A model generated the notes under the pieces. The model had not been told where the DNA came from. It made no database searches and saw only the letters and a list, made by a program, of their open reading frames with translations. This document shows positions 41,127-50,540 of a stretch of DNA of 64,000 bases, piece after piece. The stretch covers positions 124,001 through 188,000 of the forward strand of contig JAJVIK010000001.1 in NCBI GenBank assembly GCA_022072055.1, given 5' to 3'. The translations under genes and the position numbers were made by a program. The DNA is from a bacterium. Its GTDB lineage: Bacteria > Hinthialibacterota > Hinthialibacteria > OLB16. How positions within the stretch are numbered: position 1 is the stretch's first letter; each line of letters begins with the position of its first letter.

Positions 41127-41849
41127 TCACCGGATCAGAGGGCGCTTGGAGGGTATCCCAGGCTTGCGTGGGTAGCGCGAATCCAGGTCTCCCATGCGGC
41201 GGATGGAGATCACATAGCGGTCGCGCGTTTCGCTCGGGAGACGGTACCGGAGCGTGTGTGAAATCTCGGCGGATAGGGCGGAGAGAGCCGCTCCCGCACC
41301 GACAACCTCCTCCAGGTCCGATTTCCAACACCACAGCTCGCCTCCCTTCCGAAGGAAAGGGGTCCCCAGTTCAATCAGCACCGGGAGCGAGGCCACCGCG
41401 CGGGTCACCACCACCGAGTATTGCCCTCGCCGCGAAGGGTGATGCGCGGCCGTCTCCGCTCGCTCCGCAAGAGCCTCGCCTCGTGAACGAAGGGATGAGG
41501 TGGCCATGAACTGGCCCAGGAGGTTGGCCGGTTTGGCCTTGCTCTCCAGGAGAGTGAATGCGGCTTCCTCGAAACGCGCGGCCAAGGGAACCCCGGGAAA
41601 ACCGGCGCCGGACCCCAGGTCCAGAAAACGCTCTCCCACATCCCAGCCCGCGATGGCGGGCGCGAGGCTGTCCAACACATGTCGTTCCAACCAATCCTGC
41701 TTTGGAACCGAGGTGAGATTGTGAATCCGGGATTCGCGTTCGAGCCATTCCAAGTGGCCCTGGACAAGCGGGTGTGATTCCAGCGGCGAGGCTCCCTCCA
41801 GCGAGACCCTCTCGATTGGGAATTCCCTGCCCCCGCTCATGCCTTCCAA
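41127..41849 (-). CDS. rsmG: 16S rRNA (guanine-527-N7)-methyltransferase
   Basis: The 240-residue product has all RsmG (GidB) landmarks: NLTSVPKQDWLERHVLDSLA upstream of the SAM-binding motif FLDLGSGAGFPGVPLAARFE, then ESKAKPANLL, VVTRAVASLPVL and the C-terminal YPRKPGIPSKRPLIR. It methylates G527 of 16S rRNA at N7. It is cytoplasmic and of usual length (about 210-240). It starts 14 bases after the prepilin gene on the same strand and could be co-transcribed. The usual neighbours (mnmG, parA/parB) are not visible here. Confidence 0.95.
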   Translation of the reverse strand: MEGMSGGREFPIERVSLEGASPLESHPLVQGHLEWLERESRIHNLTSVPKQDWLERHVLDSLAPAIAGWDVGERFLDLGSGAGFPGVPLAARFEEAAFTLLESKAKPANLLGQFMATSSLRSRGEALAERAETAAHHPSRRGQYSVVVTRAVASLPVLIELGTPFLRKGGELWCWKSDLEEVVGAGAALSALSAEISHTLRYRLPSETRDRYVISIRRMGDLDSRYPRKPGIPSKRPLIR

Positions 41850-41863
41850 ACCCAGCGATCCGG

Positions 41864-42547
41864 TCAGTTGCTGGTGAGCGGCTCGTACTCCAGCTTGGCA
41901 AGCGTGGTGTTGATCGGCACCACGGTCCAGAGCTCCCCGATGCTATGTGTCCCGTTGGTAGGGTTGTAAGCCAGCGCCTTGCCCGTGGTGTTCCCGGGAT
42001 AGGCCCGGTACCAGTGGCCGGCGATCCGATCCGGCCCGGACACGAAGTAGGACCCCAGGAAGATGATCTTGGGATCATCGCCGACCGTCGTGGTGCGGCG
42101 AGAGTCATAGCCGATGGGAACAGTGCCATCCGACCAGGGATCGATGAAGGCACCGGCGTCGATGAAGCGGATTGGGGTGGTCAAGGGGCAGTGTATGGCC
42201 AAACCATAGTTCCCCTTCTGGCTCACGAGGAATGTGAGCCCGCCGGTGTTGGTGGGCTCGGGGGCATCCGTCGGACAGGGGATGTCCGGACTGCCGGTGG
42301 ACTTGTTCCGGGTGGTGATCCGGAGATCGAGTTGATCGTTGTAATCCGAATAAAGAAAATTGTACTGGACCAAGTGCTCGTGCTCCGCTGTCGCGATCGA
42401 CCTGAGGTTCCCCTTGGCGCGGGCCACCCGCGCGCGCTCTTGGGCCTCGAGGAAATTCGGGAGGGCAATCGCGATGAGGATCAGCACGATGGCGATGACG
42501 ATGAGCAGTTCGATGAGGGTGAACCCCTTCCTCTTCCCGGCGCACAT
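41864..42547 (-). CDS. Type II secretion/type IV pilus-like prepilin (pseudopilin)
   Basis: The 227-residue product has a short basic leader (MCAGKRKG) cut before Phe9 by a prepilin peptidase. The mature N-terminus is FTLIELLIVIAIVLILIAIA, with Glu13 at the +5 position needed for methylation and assembly. The segment LPNFLEAQERARVARAKGNL then follows; this extension is common in the many pseudopilin-like proteins of Hydrogenedentota, Sumerlaeota and Lentisphaerota-type genomes. The C-terminal globular part has a beta-rich pattern. It probably forms part of a secretion or surface appendage. AAGGATGGAG precedes the ATG at a slightly long spacing. Confidence 0.9.
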   Translation of the reverse strand: MCAGKRKGFTLIELLIVIAIVLILIAIALPNFLEAQERARVARAKGNLRSIATAEHEHLVQYNFLYSDYNDQLDLRITTRNKSTGSPDIPCPTDAPEPTNTGGLTFLVSQKGNYGLAIHCPLTTPIRFIDAGAFIDPWSDGTVPIGYDSRRTTTVGDDPKIIFLGSYFVSGPDRIAGHWYRAYPGNTTGKALAYNPTNGTHSIGELWTVVPINTTLAKLEYEPLTSN

Positions 42548-42750
42548 GACTTTTTCACTCCATCCTTAAACGTTTTATGATATCTGGCGGTTTGAAGCCT
42601 CTCTGCAAAGCGCCTGGGCATTTTTCTGTGGCGCAACCCACGAATTCCCTGTAAACTGAGTCCCAGCCTTGGGAAGCGCGGGAGATGTCCCGGTCCGCTT
42701 CTCCAGGGGTGAAGCTATTCCTGGGAGAGAGAAAAAGGAAGGACGGAGCC

Positions 42751-44121
42751 ATGTTTCGAGTCGATGCTCGCAAGGCGGTTCATTTCTGTGACGGACTGAC
42801 CCGTCGCGATTTCCTCCATGCCGGCGCGCTCGCGGGCCTGGGACTCACCTTGCCCGGCTTCCTCAAATTGAAGGCCGAGGGGGCGGTCCAAGACACCGAC
42901 AAGAACTGTATTTTCCTGTTCCTGGTGGGGGGTCCGAGCCAGCTCGACACCTTTGATCCCAAGCCGGACGCCCCGCGAGAAATCCGCGGCCCTTTCAAGC
43001 CGATCAAGACCGCCTGCCCGGACATTCAGATCACCGAGATCTTCCCCCAAGTCGCAAAGGTCGCCGACAAATTCTCGATCATCCGCTCGATGCACCATAA
43101 GGGAACCGGGGTTCATGATGTGGGGCACCAAGCCATGCAGACCGGGCGCATCTATTTGAACGGCCTGGAGCAGCCGCATGTGGGTTGTGTCCTCGGCTTC
43201 CTCAAAGGCTCGCGCAATGACCTTCCTCCGCATGTTTTGATGCCCCGCCCGATCGGAAACACCGGCGGGAACATGCCCCATGGCCAAAGCGCCGGATTCC
43301 TCGGCAAGACCCACGATCCCTTTATCCTGAACGCCGACCCATCCGACCCGAATTTCAAGGTCCCTGACCTGCTTCCCCCGGAATACATCTCCACCGTGCG
43401 CCTCGAACGGAGGAAGAATCTGCGCGACTTGGTGGACCAGTCGGTGGCGCAGCTCGAAACCAGCGAGGATGCCCGCCTCCTGGATGAGAATTTCCATCAG
43501 GCCTATTCGCTGATGTCCTCCCCTACCGCGCGCGAAGCCTTCGACCTCTCCAAGGAGCCGGACTCGGTGCGAGATCGCTACGGGTGGAACAAATTCGGCC
43601 AGGGTTGCCTCCTCTCCCGGCGACTGATCGAACGGGGAGTGCGTTTCACCACGGTCAACATGTTCGAGACCGTGTTCAACGAAACCACCTGGGATATTCA
43701 TGGCTCCGCCCCGTTCAGCGCGATCGAGTGTTACAGCGATCTGGTCGGTCCGATGTTTGATCAGGGATACAGCGCCCTGATCGAGGACCTTTCCCAGCGC
43801 GGGATGCTGGAGACCACGATGGTGGTCGCGATGGGCGAGTTTGGCCGCACCCCCAAGATCAATCCGGCCGGTGGACGCGACCATTGGCCGCAAGCATGGT
43901 CGGTGTTGGTCGCGGGAGGCGGGGTTGAAGGGGGTCGTGTCATCGGCAAGACCGATGAGATCGGCGCGTACCCGTCCGAGCGTCCAGTCACCGCCGCGGA
44001 GCTGGTCGCCACGGTCTACCACACCCTGGGTGTCGATCTCGAAACCGAACTTCCCAGTCCAGGCACACGGCCGGTCCCTGTCGTTGATTTCGGGGTGAAA
44101 CCGGTCAAAGAGCTGCTTTAG
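42751..44121 (+). CDS. Tat-exported DUF1501 protein, first gene of the PSD1 operon
   Basis: The 456-residue product has a Tat-type signal (LTRRDFLHAGALAGLGLTLP). DUF1501 motifs follow: IFLFLVGGPSQLDTFDPKPD, VVAMGEFGRTPKIN, GGRDHWPQAWSVLVAGGG. It is a paralogue of 39555-40991 but lacks the clan AA partner. AAGGAC precedes the ATG at 42751. It is followed by the PSD1 gene after 39 bases and then by the cytochrome-WD40 gene; these three families commonly occur together in planctomycetes. The fixed association implies a shared periplasmic pathway, but the chemistry is not known. Confidence 0.88.
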   Translation: MFRVDARKAVHFCDGLTRRDFLHAGALAGLGLTLPGFLKLKAEGAVQDTDKNCIFLFLVGGPSQLDTFDPKPDAPREIRGPFKPIKTACPDIQITEIFPQVAKVADKFSIIRSMHHKGTGVHDVGHQAMQTGRIYLNGLEQPHVGCVLGFLKGSRNDLPPHVLMPRPIGNTGGNMPHGQSAGFLGKTHDPFILNADPSDPNFKVPDLLPPEYISTVRLERRKNLRDLVDQSVAQLETSEDARLLDENFHQAYSLMSSPTAREAFDLSKEPDSVRDRYGWNKFGQGCLLSRRLIERGVRFTTVNMFETVFNETTWDIHGSAPFSAIECYSDLVGPMFDQGYSALIEDLSQRGMLETTMVVAMGEFGRTPKINPAGGRDHWPQAWSVLVAGGGVEGGRVIGKTDEIGAYPSERPVTAAELVATVYHTLGVDLETELPSPGTRPVPVVDFGVKPVKELL

Positions 44122-44160
44122 GGGAGTTCTTTCATCCTGACTCATTCTTGGAAGGGATCC

Positions 44161-46593
44161 ATGAAAAGAAGCCTGTTCCTTGCTCTTCTCTGTCTGCTGA
44201 CATCACGCCCCGCGCCCGCCGAGATTCGGGTCCTTCCCAGCGAAATCACCCTGAGCCGCGCGGGTGAGGCGCAGCGCCTCTTGATCGAGGGGGTCGAAGG
44301 CTCCCTCTGGACCGGCGACCGAACCAGTGAGGCGGAGATATCCACCTCCGATCCGAAGGTGGCCAGGGTCGAGGGAGGGGTTCTGCGCGCGGTTGGCAAC
44401 GGCGAGGCAGTCCTCTCCGCGAGCGTGGAGGGCCAATCCGCGACCGCCACGGTGCGGGTGACCGGGGCGGACTCGCCCTTCACTTGGAGCTTCCGAAACC
44501 ATATCCAACCGGCGCTTTTCAAGATGGGTTGCAGCACGGGCGCCTGCCACGGCGCGGCCTCGGGAAAGAACGGTTTTCGCCTGTCCCTACGAAGCTTTGA
44601 CCACGAATGGGACCATCAGGCCCTGACCCGCCAAGCTCAGGGCCGTCGGGTCTCACTCGCGGAGCCTGAGGAGAGCCTGATCCTGCTCAAACCCACCATG
44701 CAGGTCCCCCACGAAGGGGGAGAGCGTTTCGCCCAAGGCTCCGAGCCTTACAACCGATTGATCGAATGGATCCGCGCCGGTGCGCCGCCCGCCCGGGAGG
44801 AGGATCCGCGAGTGGAGCGGATCGAGGTTCTGCCCCCATCGATGACCCTCGCGCTGGGAAAGCCCCAGCAGATTCTGGTCCGAGCGCATTACACGGATGG
44901 CCACGCCGAGGATGTCACCCAGTGGGTCAAGTATGGGACCACCGAGGAGGGGGTGGCCGGGGTGGACGATTTCGGCCTGGTGACAGTCAAAGGCCCCGGA
45001 TCGGGAGCGATCACGGTGTGGTACGCGAGCAAGGTCGCCACGGTGGAGTTCACTGTCCCGCGCGAGAGGGCGGTTCCGGATGAGGTCTACGCCCGGGCCG
45101 AGCGCCGGAACTTCGTGGATGACCTGATCCTCGAGAAGCTTGCCAGCCTCGAAATCGCTCCCTCGGGGATGGCGGATGACGAAACCTTCATCCGCCGGGC
45201 GTTTCTGGACTGCATCGGAACCTTGCCCACACCCAAGGAGGTCTTTTCGTTTGTTTCCGGCAAAGATCCGGACAAGCGTTCAAACCTGGTGAACTCGCTC
45301 TTGGAACGTCCCGAATATGTGGATTACTGGGCCTACAAGTGGTCCGACCTGCTGCTGCTCTCCTCGAAGAACCTTCCACAGGCCGAAGAGCTGAACTCCT
45401 TCTACCGATTCATCCGGGAGAGTGTGGAGCGCAACAAACCCTGGGATCAGTTCGCGCGCGAGATCCTCACCGCGAAGGGGAGCACACTGGAGAACGGCGC
45501 GGGGGCCTTCTTCAAGATGCATCGGGACATCACCGACCTCACCGAAACCACCTCGCAGGCGTTCCTCGGAATGTCGATCACCTGCGCCCGCTGTCATAAC
45601 CACCCCCTCGAAAAATGGACCCAGGACGATTACTACGGAATGGCCAACCTGCTCGCGCGGGTGAAGCTCAAGAACGCGAGGATGGAGGGGATCACCGAGG
45701 TTTCCGCCAACAGCTTTGGGGATGTGCTCCACCCGCGCCTCGGGGCTCCCGTTCCGCCTCGTCCGCTGGATGGAACCGCGATTCCCCTTGAGGAGCCGGG
45801 CGACCGCCGCGAGCACCTGGCCAAGTGGCTGACCGCTCCGGAGAACCCCTATTTCACCCGCGCGGTGGTCAATCGGGTGTGGCGGAATTTCATGGGGCGA
45901 GGTCTGGTGGAGCCGGAAGACGACCTCCGCCTCACCAATCCCCCCTCCAATGAAAAACTCCTTGCGGCGCTCGCCAAGGATCTGGCGGAGCACGGGTACG
46001 ATATCAAGCGCCTGATCCAGGTCATCATGAACTCGGCCTCGTACCAGCGCTCCTCGAAACCCTCGGACCCCGAGCACCCGGATGACCGCTACTACTCCCA
46101 ATACATCATCCGCCGTCTCCCGGCGGAGGTTCTCCTGGACTCTTTCTCGCAGGTGACCGGAGTCCCGACTTCGTTTTCGGGCTATCCGGAGGGGGCGCGC
46201 GCGATTCAGTTGCGGGATTCGCAGGTGGCCTCTTATTTCCTCACCGCCTTTGGTCGCCCGATTCGCCGTCAAACCTGCTCCTGCGAACGAACCGAGGATC
46301 CGAGCATCGCCCAGACCCTGCACCTGGCTAATGGGGCCACGGTCAACGACAAGCTCAAGGCGGAGAACTCCTTTGTCACTCGGATGGTCGAGGAGGAGTG
46401 GAGCGATTGGATCATTGTCGAGGAGATCTTCCAGCGGGCGCTGTCGCGGTCCCCATCGGAGCAAGAACGAGCGAAGGCCCTGGAGGCGCTTGCGGAGTCC
46501 CCGGTCGAAGGGTCCGATCAAGCTCGGCGCGAGGCCATTGAGGACCTTGCCTGGGCGGCGATGAGCAGCAAGGAATTCCTATTCAATCACTGA
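44161..46593 (+). CDS. Exported PSD1-type protein (Ig-like, DUF1549 and DUF1553)
   Basis: The 810-residue product has a signal peptide to about residue 20 (LFLALLCLLTSRPAPA). An Ig-like (BIG2) domain comes first (about residues 22-100). A heme-type segment GCSTGACHGAASGKNGF follows, with the first Cys and CH at 124, 129 and 130 (CX4CH, not the normal CXXCH). DUF1549 (FVDDLILEKLASLEIAPSG onward) holds a standard CXXCH motif, CARCH at residues 475-479. DUF1553 (LTAPENPYFTRAVVNRVWRN onward) ends it. Such PSD1 proteins are periplasmic and probably bind heme c. GGAAGGG precedes the ATG. It stands between DUF1501 and the cytochrome-WD40 protein. Confidence 0.88.
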   Translation: MKRSLFLALLCLLTSRPAPAEIRVLPSEITLSRAGEAQRLLIEGVEGSLWTGDRTSEAEISTSDPKVARVEGGVLRAVGNGEAVLSASVEGQSATATVRVTGADSPFTWSFRNHIQPALFKMGCSTGACHGAASGKNGFRLSLRSFDHEWDHQALTRQAQGRRVSLAEPEESLILLKPTMQVPHEGGERFAQGSEPYNRLIEWIRAGAPPAREEDPRVERIEVLPPSMTLALGKPQQILVRAHYTDGHAEDVTQWVKYGTTEEGVAGVDDFGLVTVKGPGSGAITVWYASKVATVEFTVPRERAVPDEVYARAERRNFVDDLILEKLASLEIAPSGMADDETFIRRAFLDCIGTLPTPKEVFSFVSGKDPDKRSNLVNSLLERPEYVDYWAYKWSDLLLLSSKNLPQAEELNSFYRFIRESVERNKPWDQFAREILTAKGSTLENGAGAFFKMHRDITDLTETTSQAFLGMSITCARCHNHPLEKWTQDDYYGMANLLARVKLKNARMEGITEVSANSFGDVLHPRLGAPVPPRPLDGTAIPLEEPGDRREHLAKWLTAPENPYFTRAVVNRVWRNFMGRGLVEPEDDLRLTNPPSNEKLLAALAKDLAEHGYDIKRLIQVIMNSASYQRSSKPSDPEHPDDRYYSQYIIRRLPAEVLLDSFSQVTGVPTSFSGYPEGARAIQLRDSQVASYFLTAFGRPIRRQTCSCERTEDPSIAQTLHLANGATVNDKLKAENSFVTRMVEEEWSDWIIVEEIFQRALSRSPSEQERAKALEALAESPVEGSDQARREAIEDLAWAAMSSKEFLFNH

Positions 46594-46613
46594 ATCCGGA
46601 GGATCCCACGCGG

Positions 46614-49600
46614 ATGAGAGTTCGGTTTACCAACCTTCCAATCCTCGCGGCGCTGCTCACCCTTGGGGTTGCGCCTTCGCGCCCGGCCATTGGCGCGGGT
46701 GTTGTCGATTTCGAGCGGGATGTTCGCCCGATCTTCGCGCGCGCCTGCGCGGGGTGCCATTTCCCCGAGGCGGAGAACCTCCAAGCCGAGCTCGATCTCT
46801 CCACCGAGGAATCCGCGCTCAAGGGGGGAGCGGGTGGCCTATCGGTCCTCCCGGGAAATGCCGAGGAGAGTCCGCTGGTGGCGATGATCGAGCACCGTGA
46901 AGGGGTCGCCAAGATGCCGCCCCCGAAAAAGGGGAAGCCGCTCGGTTCGGAGGAGATCGCCCGAATCCGCGAGTGGATCGACCAGGCGCCCGCTTCCCCG
47001 GCCCCAAGCGCGCCGGCTGAGCAAGTAATCCAACCCGTGGACCACGGATCAGAACAGGTCGCCCCGGCGGAGCGACACGAAACCGAAGCGCCCGAGCAGT
47101 CGAAAGGCGCGGCCCCGGTCGGCGCGCTCGCCTTTTCCCCGGATGGGAAGCTGCTCGCTCGCGGAGGGTTGCACAAAGTCGAGATTGTGACCTTGGACCC
47201 GGCGAGCGGGGCCGAAAGCGCCATCAGGACCCTGGAGGGGCATGCCGACCTGGTGCGCTCTCTGGCGTTCTCTTCGGATGGAACCCTGCTCGCGGCGGCG
47301 GGAGGGAAGCCGGGAAGGTTTGGAGAAGTGAAGATCTGGAGGGTCGCGGATGGCTCGCAGGCGGCCACCATTCAGGGCCACAAGGACAACATCCTGGAGA
47401 TTGCCTTCAGCCCGGATGGAAAGCGTGTCGCCACCTGCAGCTACGACAAGTTCATCAAGGTGTGGGATGCATCGAGTGGGGCCGAACTGCTCTCCCTCAA
47501 GGACCATGTGGACGCGGTCTATTCGGTGGCCTACAGCCCGGATGGGAAGCTGATCGCTTCCGGGGCCGGGGATCGGACGGTGAAGATTTGGGACGCGGAG
47601 ACCGGAGAGCGGCTGATCACCTTCTCGGACTGCCGGGATGCCGTGCGGACAGTCGCGTTCTCCCCCTCGGGTAAGCTCGTGGCCGCCGGAGCCGCGGACA
47701 AGATGATCCGGGTATGGGACCTCGAGGCCTCGAAAAAGGTCTTCACCCAGTCCTCGACCACCACGGGGGTTTTGGAAAGTTCAACCTTCGCGCATGAAGG
47801 CGCGGTGCTTAAGCTCGTCTATTCCGGCGATGGCGCCACCCTTTACTCCACGGGCGAGGATCGGCTGGTCAAGGCTTGGGCCACGGACACTTTCACGGAG
47901 CGGTTTATGCTGGAACGTCAATCGGACTGGGTCACCGCGATGGCGCTTTCACCCGATGGAGAGCTACTCGCCCTGGGATGCTTTGATTCAACGCGCGGAA
48001 TCCACAGCGCGCGGACCGGGGAGCGGCTGGAGGGGGTCTCGGGGGTGTCCGCCGGACGGATGGCGGAAGCGGCCCCGGCCAAGCCGGAGACCATCCTCGC
48101 GAGCCTCAAGAGCGGGGAGAAACGTCCCTCGGGGCTTTCCGTGGACGCGGTGGTCATCAACGCCACAATCCCCCCCTCAATCACTTCGATTTCCCCGCAA
48201 CGCCGGCCGCGCGGTTCCGAGTTCGAGATGACTGTTGAGGGGAATGACCTTCCCCAAGCCGAACCGTACTTTACCGACCCAGCCGTCCAGGTACGGGTGG
48301 TCGAAAACGAGGCCTTGCTCATTCCGGAGTTCAATTATGATCCGATGAGCACCGCCGCGCAGGTCTTCGATTATGCCCGCCCACACCGCCTGAAGCTGAA
48401 GGTCACCCTCCCGGCCGATATCTCCTTGGGAGAGAAGTTCCTGATCTTTGAGACCCCGCTGGGGGTCTCCAATCCGATGCCGCTCACTGTATTGGCGCGA
48501 GCGGATGTGGGCGAAGTGGAACCCAACAACTCCGACAGCGAGGCTCAGACCGTGGTCCTCGCGGCGACTCCGACCACTCTAATCGGGGCGATCAACGCGG
48601 CTGGGGATCCGGATCTGGCGCGTATCCGGGGCGAGGCTGGGCAGGAGCTGGTCTGCGCGCTCACCGATTCCGCGCCGGGACTCGCGCTCCGGCTTCGGGA
48701 TGCTACTGGGACGGTGCTGGCTGATAGCGACCAGTTCGACCCGCCGCCCACCGCTCGGTTGGGGTACCGCCTTCCCTCCTCGGGGGAATGGATTCTTGAG
48801 GTCCGCGACAAAGACCTCCGTGGAGGGATGGGGTATCGCCTACACATCGGCCAGTTCCCGTTTGTCCACCAGACCTCCCAGCTCGGTCTGCGCGCGGGGA
48901 ATTCCATGAGCTTAGGAGTGAACGGGTTCAACCTCGGCGGAGCGACCCAGGTCGCGATAGCCGCCCCCGCCGAGGTTCACCCGGATCAGACCATGCCGCT
49001 CCCGATTCCTTTCGTGGAAGGCAACCCGATCCCCGCCCCGCGGATTGCGGTAGGGAGATTCCCCGAGCGGATGGAGACGCCCCCCAATGGGACCGCCGCC
49101 GAGGCTGAAAAAGTCTCCTTCCCGACCACGATCAACGGCGTGATTGGGGAAAAGGGGGATCTGGACCTGTTCATGTTCTCGGCGATTCGCGGGGAGAAGC
49201 TGGTGCTTGAGGTCTCCGCCGCGCGGCTCGGATCGCGTCTCGATTCGGTGGTCGAGGTGCTCGATACGGAGGGGAATCCGCTCCGGCGCGGCGAAGTGCG
49301 CTGTGTCGCGCAAACCGCTCTCACACTCGCGGATCGGGATTCGAAAACCGCCGGTCTTCGGCTGGAGAGCTGGAAAGACTTGCGCATCGGGGACTATGTG
49401 GCGGTCGGCTCCGAGATTCTGAGGGTCTCCGACCTGCCCGACTACAACGATGAGGACGCGCTCTTTGAAGCTTACCCGGGAGGGCAACGGAAGGGCCACT
49501 TCGCGACCACGCCGGAACACCACGCGGTGGGTTCCCCGCTCTATAAGGTGGAAATCCATCCACCCGGCGCGGAGTTCCCCCCCAACGGCATGCCGGTCTT

Positions 49601-50531
49601 TCCTCTGTATTGGCGCAACGATGACTCCTTTTATGAAGGGGCCATGGGCAAGGATTCCCTGCTGGTGTTCGAGGCGCCCTCGACCGGGAACTACATCGCG
49701 CGGATCAGTGACGCCATCGGTGGAGGAGGGGAGGACTACCAGTATCGTCTGGCGATCCGATACCTCGAACCCGACTTTGATATCTCGATCAACCCCTATC
49801 GGGTGAATGTTCCCGCGGGCGGGAGGACCTCGCTTTCGGTTCAAATCGTTCGACGGGATGGATTTGATCTCCCGGTGACCGTGGAGGTCCCCAATCTGCC
49901 CAAGGGGCTTTCCGTAACGCCGGGCGTGATCCTCCCGAATGAGAACAGCGTGGACCTCTTGCTGGCCGCGGACGCGGATGCGGTCTCGACCACTCGCGAA
50001 CTTCCCTGGAAGGCGCTCGCCACTTATGTGAAGAATGGGAGAGAACAGGTCAAGGAGTCGGTCATGGGACCGGTGTATGTGGTCCACCGGGACCCGGATC
50101 TCGCGGTCAAGACCGATATCGAGACGGTGGCCATCCCACCCGGCGGAGTCGCCAAGCTCAAAGTCACCCTCGATCGATTCAACGGCTTCACGAGTCGAGT
50201 GCCGATCTCGGTGCTCAATCTCCCGACCGGAGTCCGAGTGTTGGACACCGGCCTCAACGGAATCCTGGTGCGCGCCGCCGAGAACGACCGGGAGATGGAA
50301 GTTTACGCGGAGCCGTGGGTGTCCCCCATCTCCCGCACCATCTATGTCCAGGCCAAGGTGGAGTCGCGCGCTCCGGGAAGGATGGTGTTCCTCAGCGCTC
50401 CCCTTCAATTGCGGATCGGCCCGGAATTCGAGACGCCCCCCCAGGCGCCAAGCGGACCTCAAGTCGCCTCCGAGGCCGCGCACAACGCGCGACCGGTCGC
50501 CAAGGTGGACAACGCCCCGGGGGCTGAATAG
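46614..50531 (+). CDS. Exported cytochrome c-domain, WD40 and PPC-domain giant protein
   Basis: The 1305-residue product has a signal peptide to about residue 28. A planctomycete cytochrome domain follows: heme motif CAGCH at 45-49 and likely axial Met101 in AKMPPPKKGKPL. Seven or so WD40 repeats (about 150-465) have units such as FSPDGKRVATCSYDKFIKVW and YSPDGKLIASGAGDRTVKIW. Next is a region like bacterial pre-peptidase C-terminal domains (DVGEVEPNNSDSEAQTV onward). The rest is beta-rich, with more Ig-like units. It likely forms a heme-bearing periplasmic scaffold. GGAGGATCC precedes the ATG at 46614. It is the third gene of the DUF1501-PSD1 operon. No membrane anchor is visible. Confidence 0.88.
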   Translation: MRVRFTNLPILAALLTLGVAPSRPAIGAGVVDFERDVRPIFARACAGCHFPEAENLQAELDLSTEESALKGGAGGLSVLPGNAEESPLVAMIEHREGVAKMPPPKKGKPLGSEEIARIREWIDQAPASPAPSAPAEQVIQPVDHGSEQVAPAERHETEAPEQSKGAAPVGALAFSPDGKLLARGGLHKVEIVTLDPASGAESAIRTLEGHADLVRSLAFSSDGTLLAAAGGKPGRFGEVKIWRVADGSQAATIQGHKDNILEIAFSPDGKRVATCSYDKFIKVWDASSGAELLSLKDHVDAVYSVAYSPDGKLIASGAGDRTVKIWDAETGERLITFSDCRDAVRTVAFSPSGKLVAAGAADKMIRVWDLEASKKVFTQSSTTTGVLESSTFAHEGAVLKLVYSGDGATLYSTGEDRLVKAWATDTFTERFMLERQSDWVTAMALSPDGELLALGCFDSTRGIHSARTGERLEGVSGVSAGRMAEAAPAKPETILASLKSGEKRPSGLSVDAVVINATIPPSITSISPQRRPRGSEFEMTVEGNDLPQAEPYFTDPAVQVRVVENEALLIPEFNYDPMSTAAQVFDYARPHRLKLKVTLPADISLGEKFLIFETPLGVSNPMPLTVLARADVGEVEPNNSDSEAQTVVLAATPTTLIGAINAAGDPDLARIRGEAGQELVCALTDSAPGLALRLRDATGTVLADSDQFDPPPTARLGYRLPSSGEWILEVRDKDLRGGMGYRLHIGQFPFVHQTSQLGLRAGNSMSLGVNGFNLGGATQVAIAAPAEVHPDQTMPLPIPFVEGNPIPAPRIAVGRFPERMETPPNGTAAEAEKVSFPTTINGVIGEKGDLDLFMFSAIRGEKLVLEVSAARLGSRLDSVVEVLDTEGNPLRRGEVRCVAQTALTLADRDSKTAGLRLESWKDLRIGDYVAVGSEILRVSDLPDYNDEDALFEAYPGGQRKGHFATTPEHHAVGSPLYKVEIHPPGAEFPPNGMPVFPLYWRNDDSFYEGAMGKDSLLVFEAPSTGNYIARISDAIGGGGEDYQYRLAIRYLEPDFDISINPYRVNVPAGGRTSLSVQIVRRDGFDLPVTVEVPNLPKGLSVTPGVILPNENSVDLLLAADADAVSTTRELPWKALATYVKNGREQVKESVMGPVYVVHRDPDLAVKTDIETVAIPPGGVAKLKVTLDRFNGFTSRVPISVLNLPTGVRVLDTGLNGILVRAAENDREMEVYAEPWVSPISRTIYVQAKVESRAPGRMVFLSAPLQLRIGPEFETPPQAPSGPQVASEAAHNARPVAKVDNAPGAE

Positions 50532-50540
50532 CCTCGCCGG

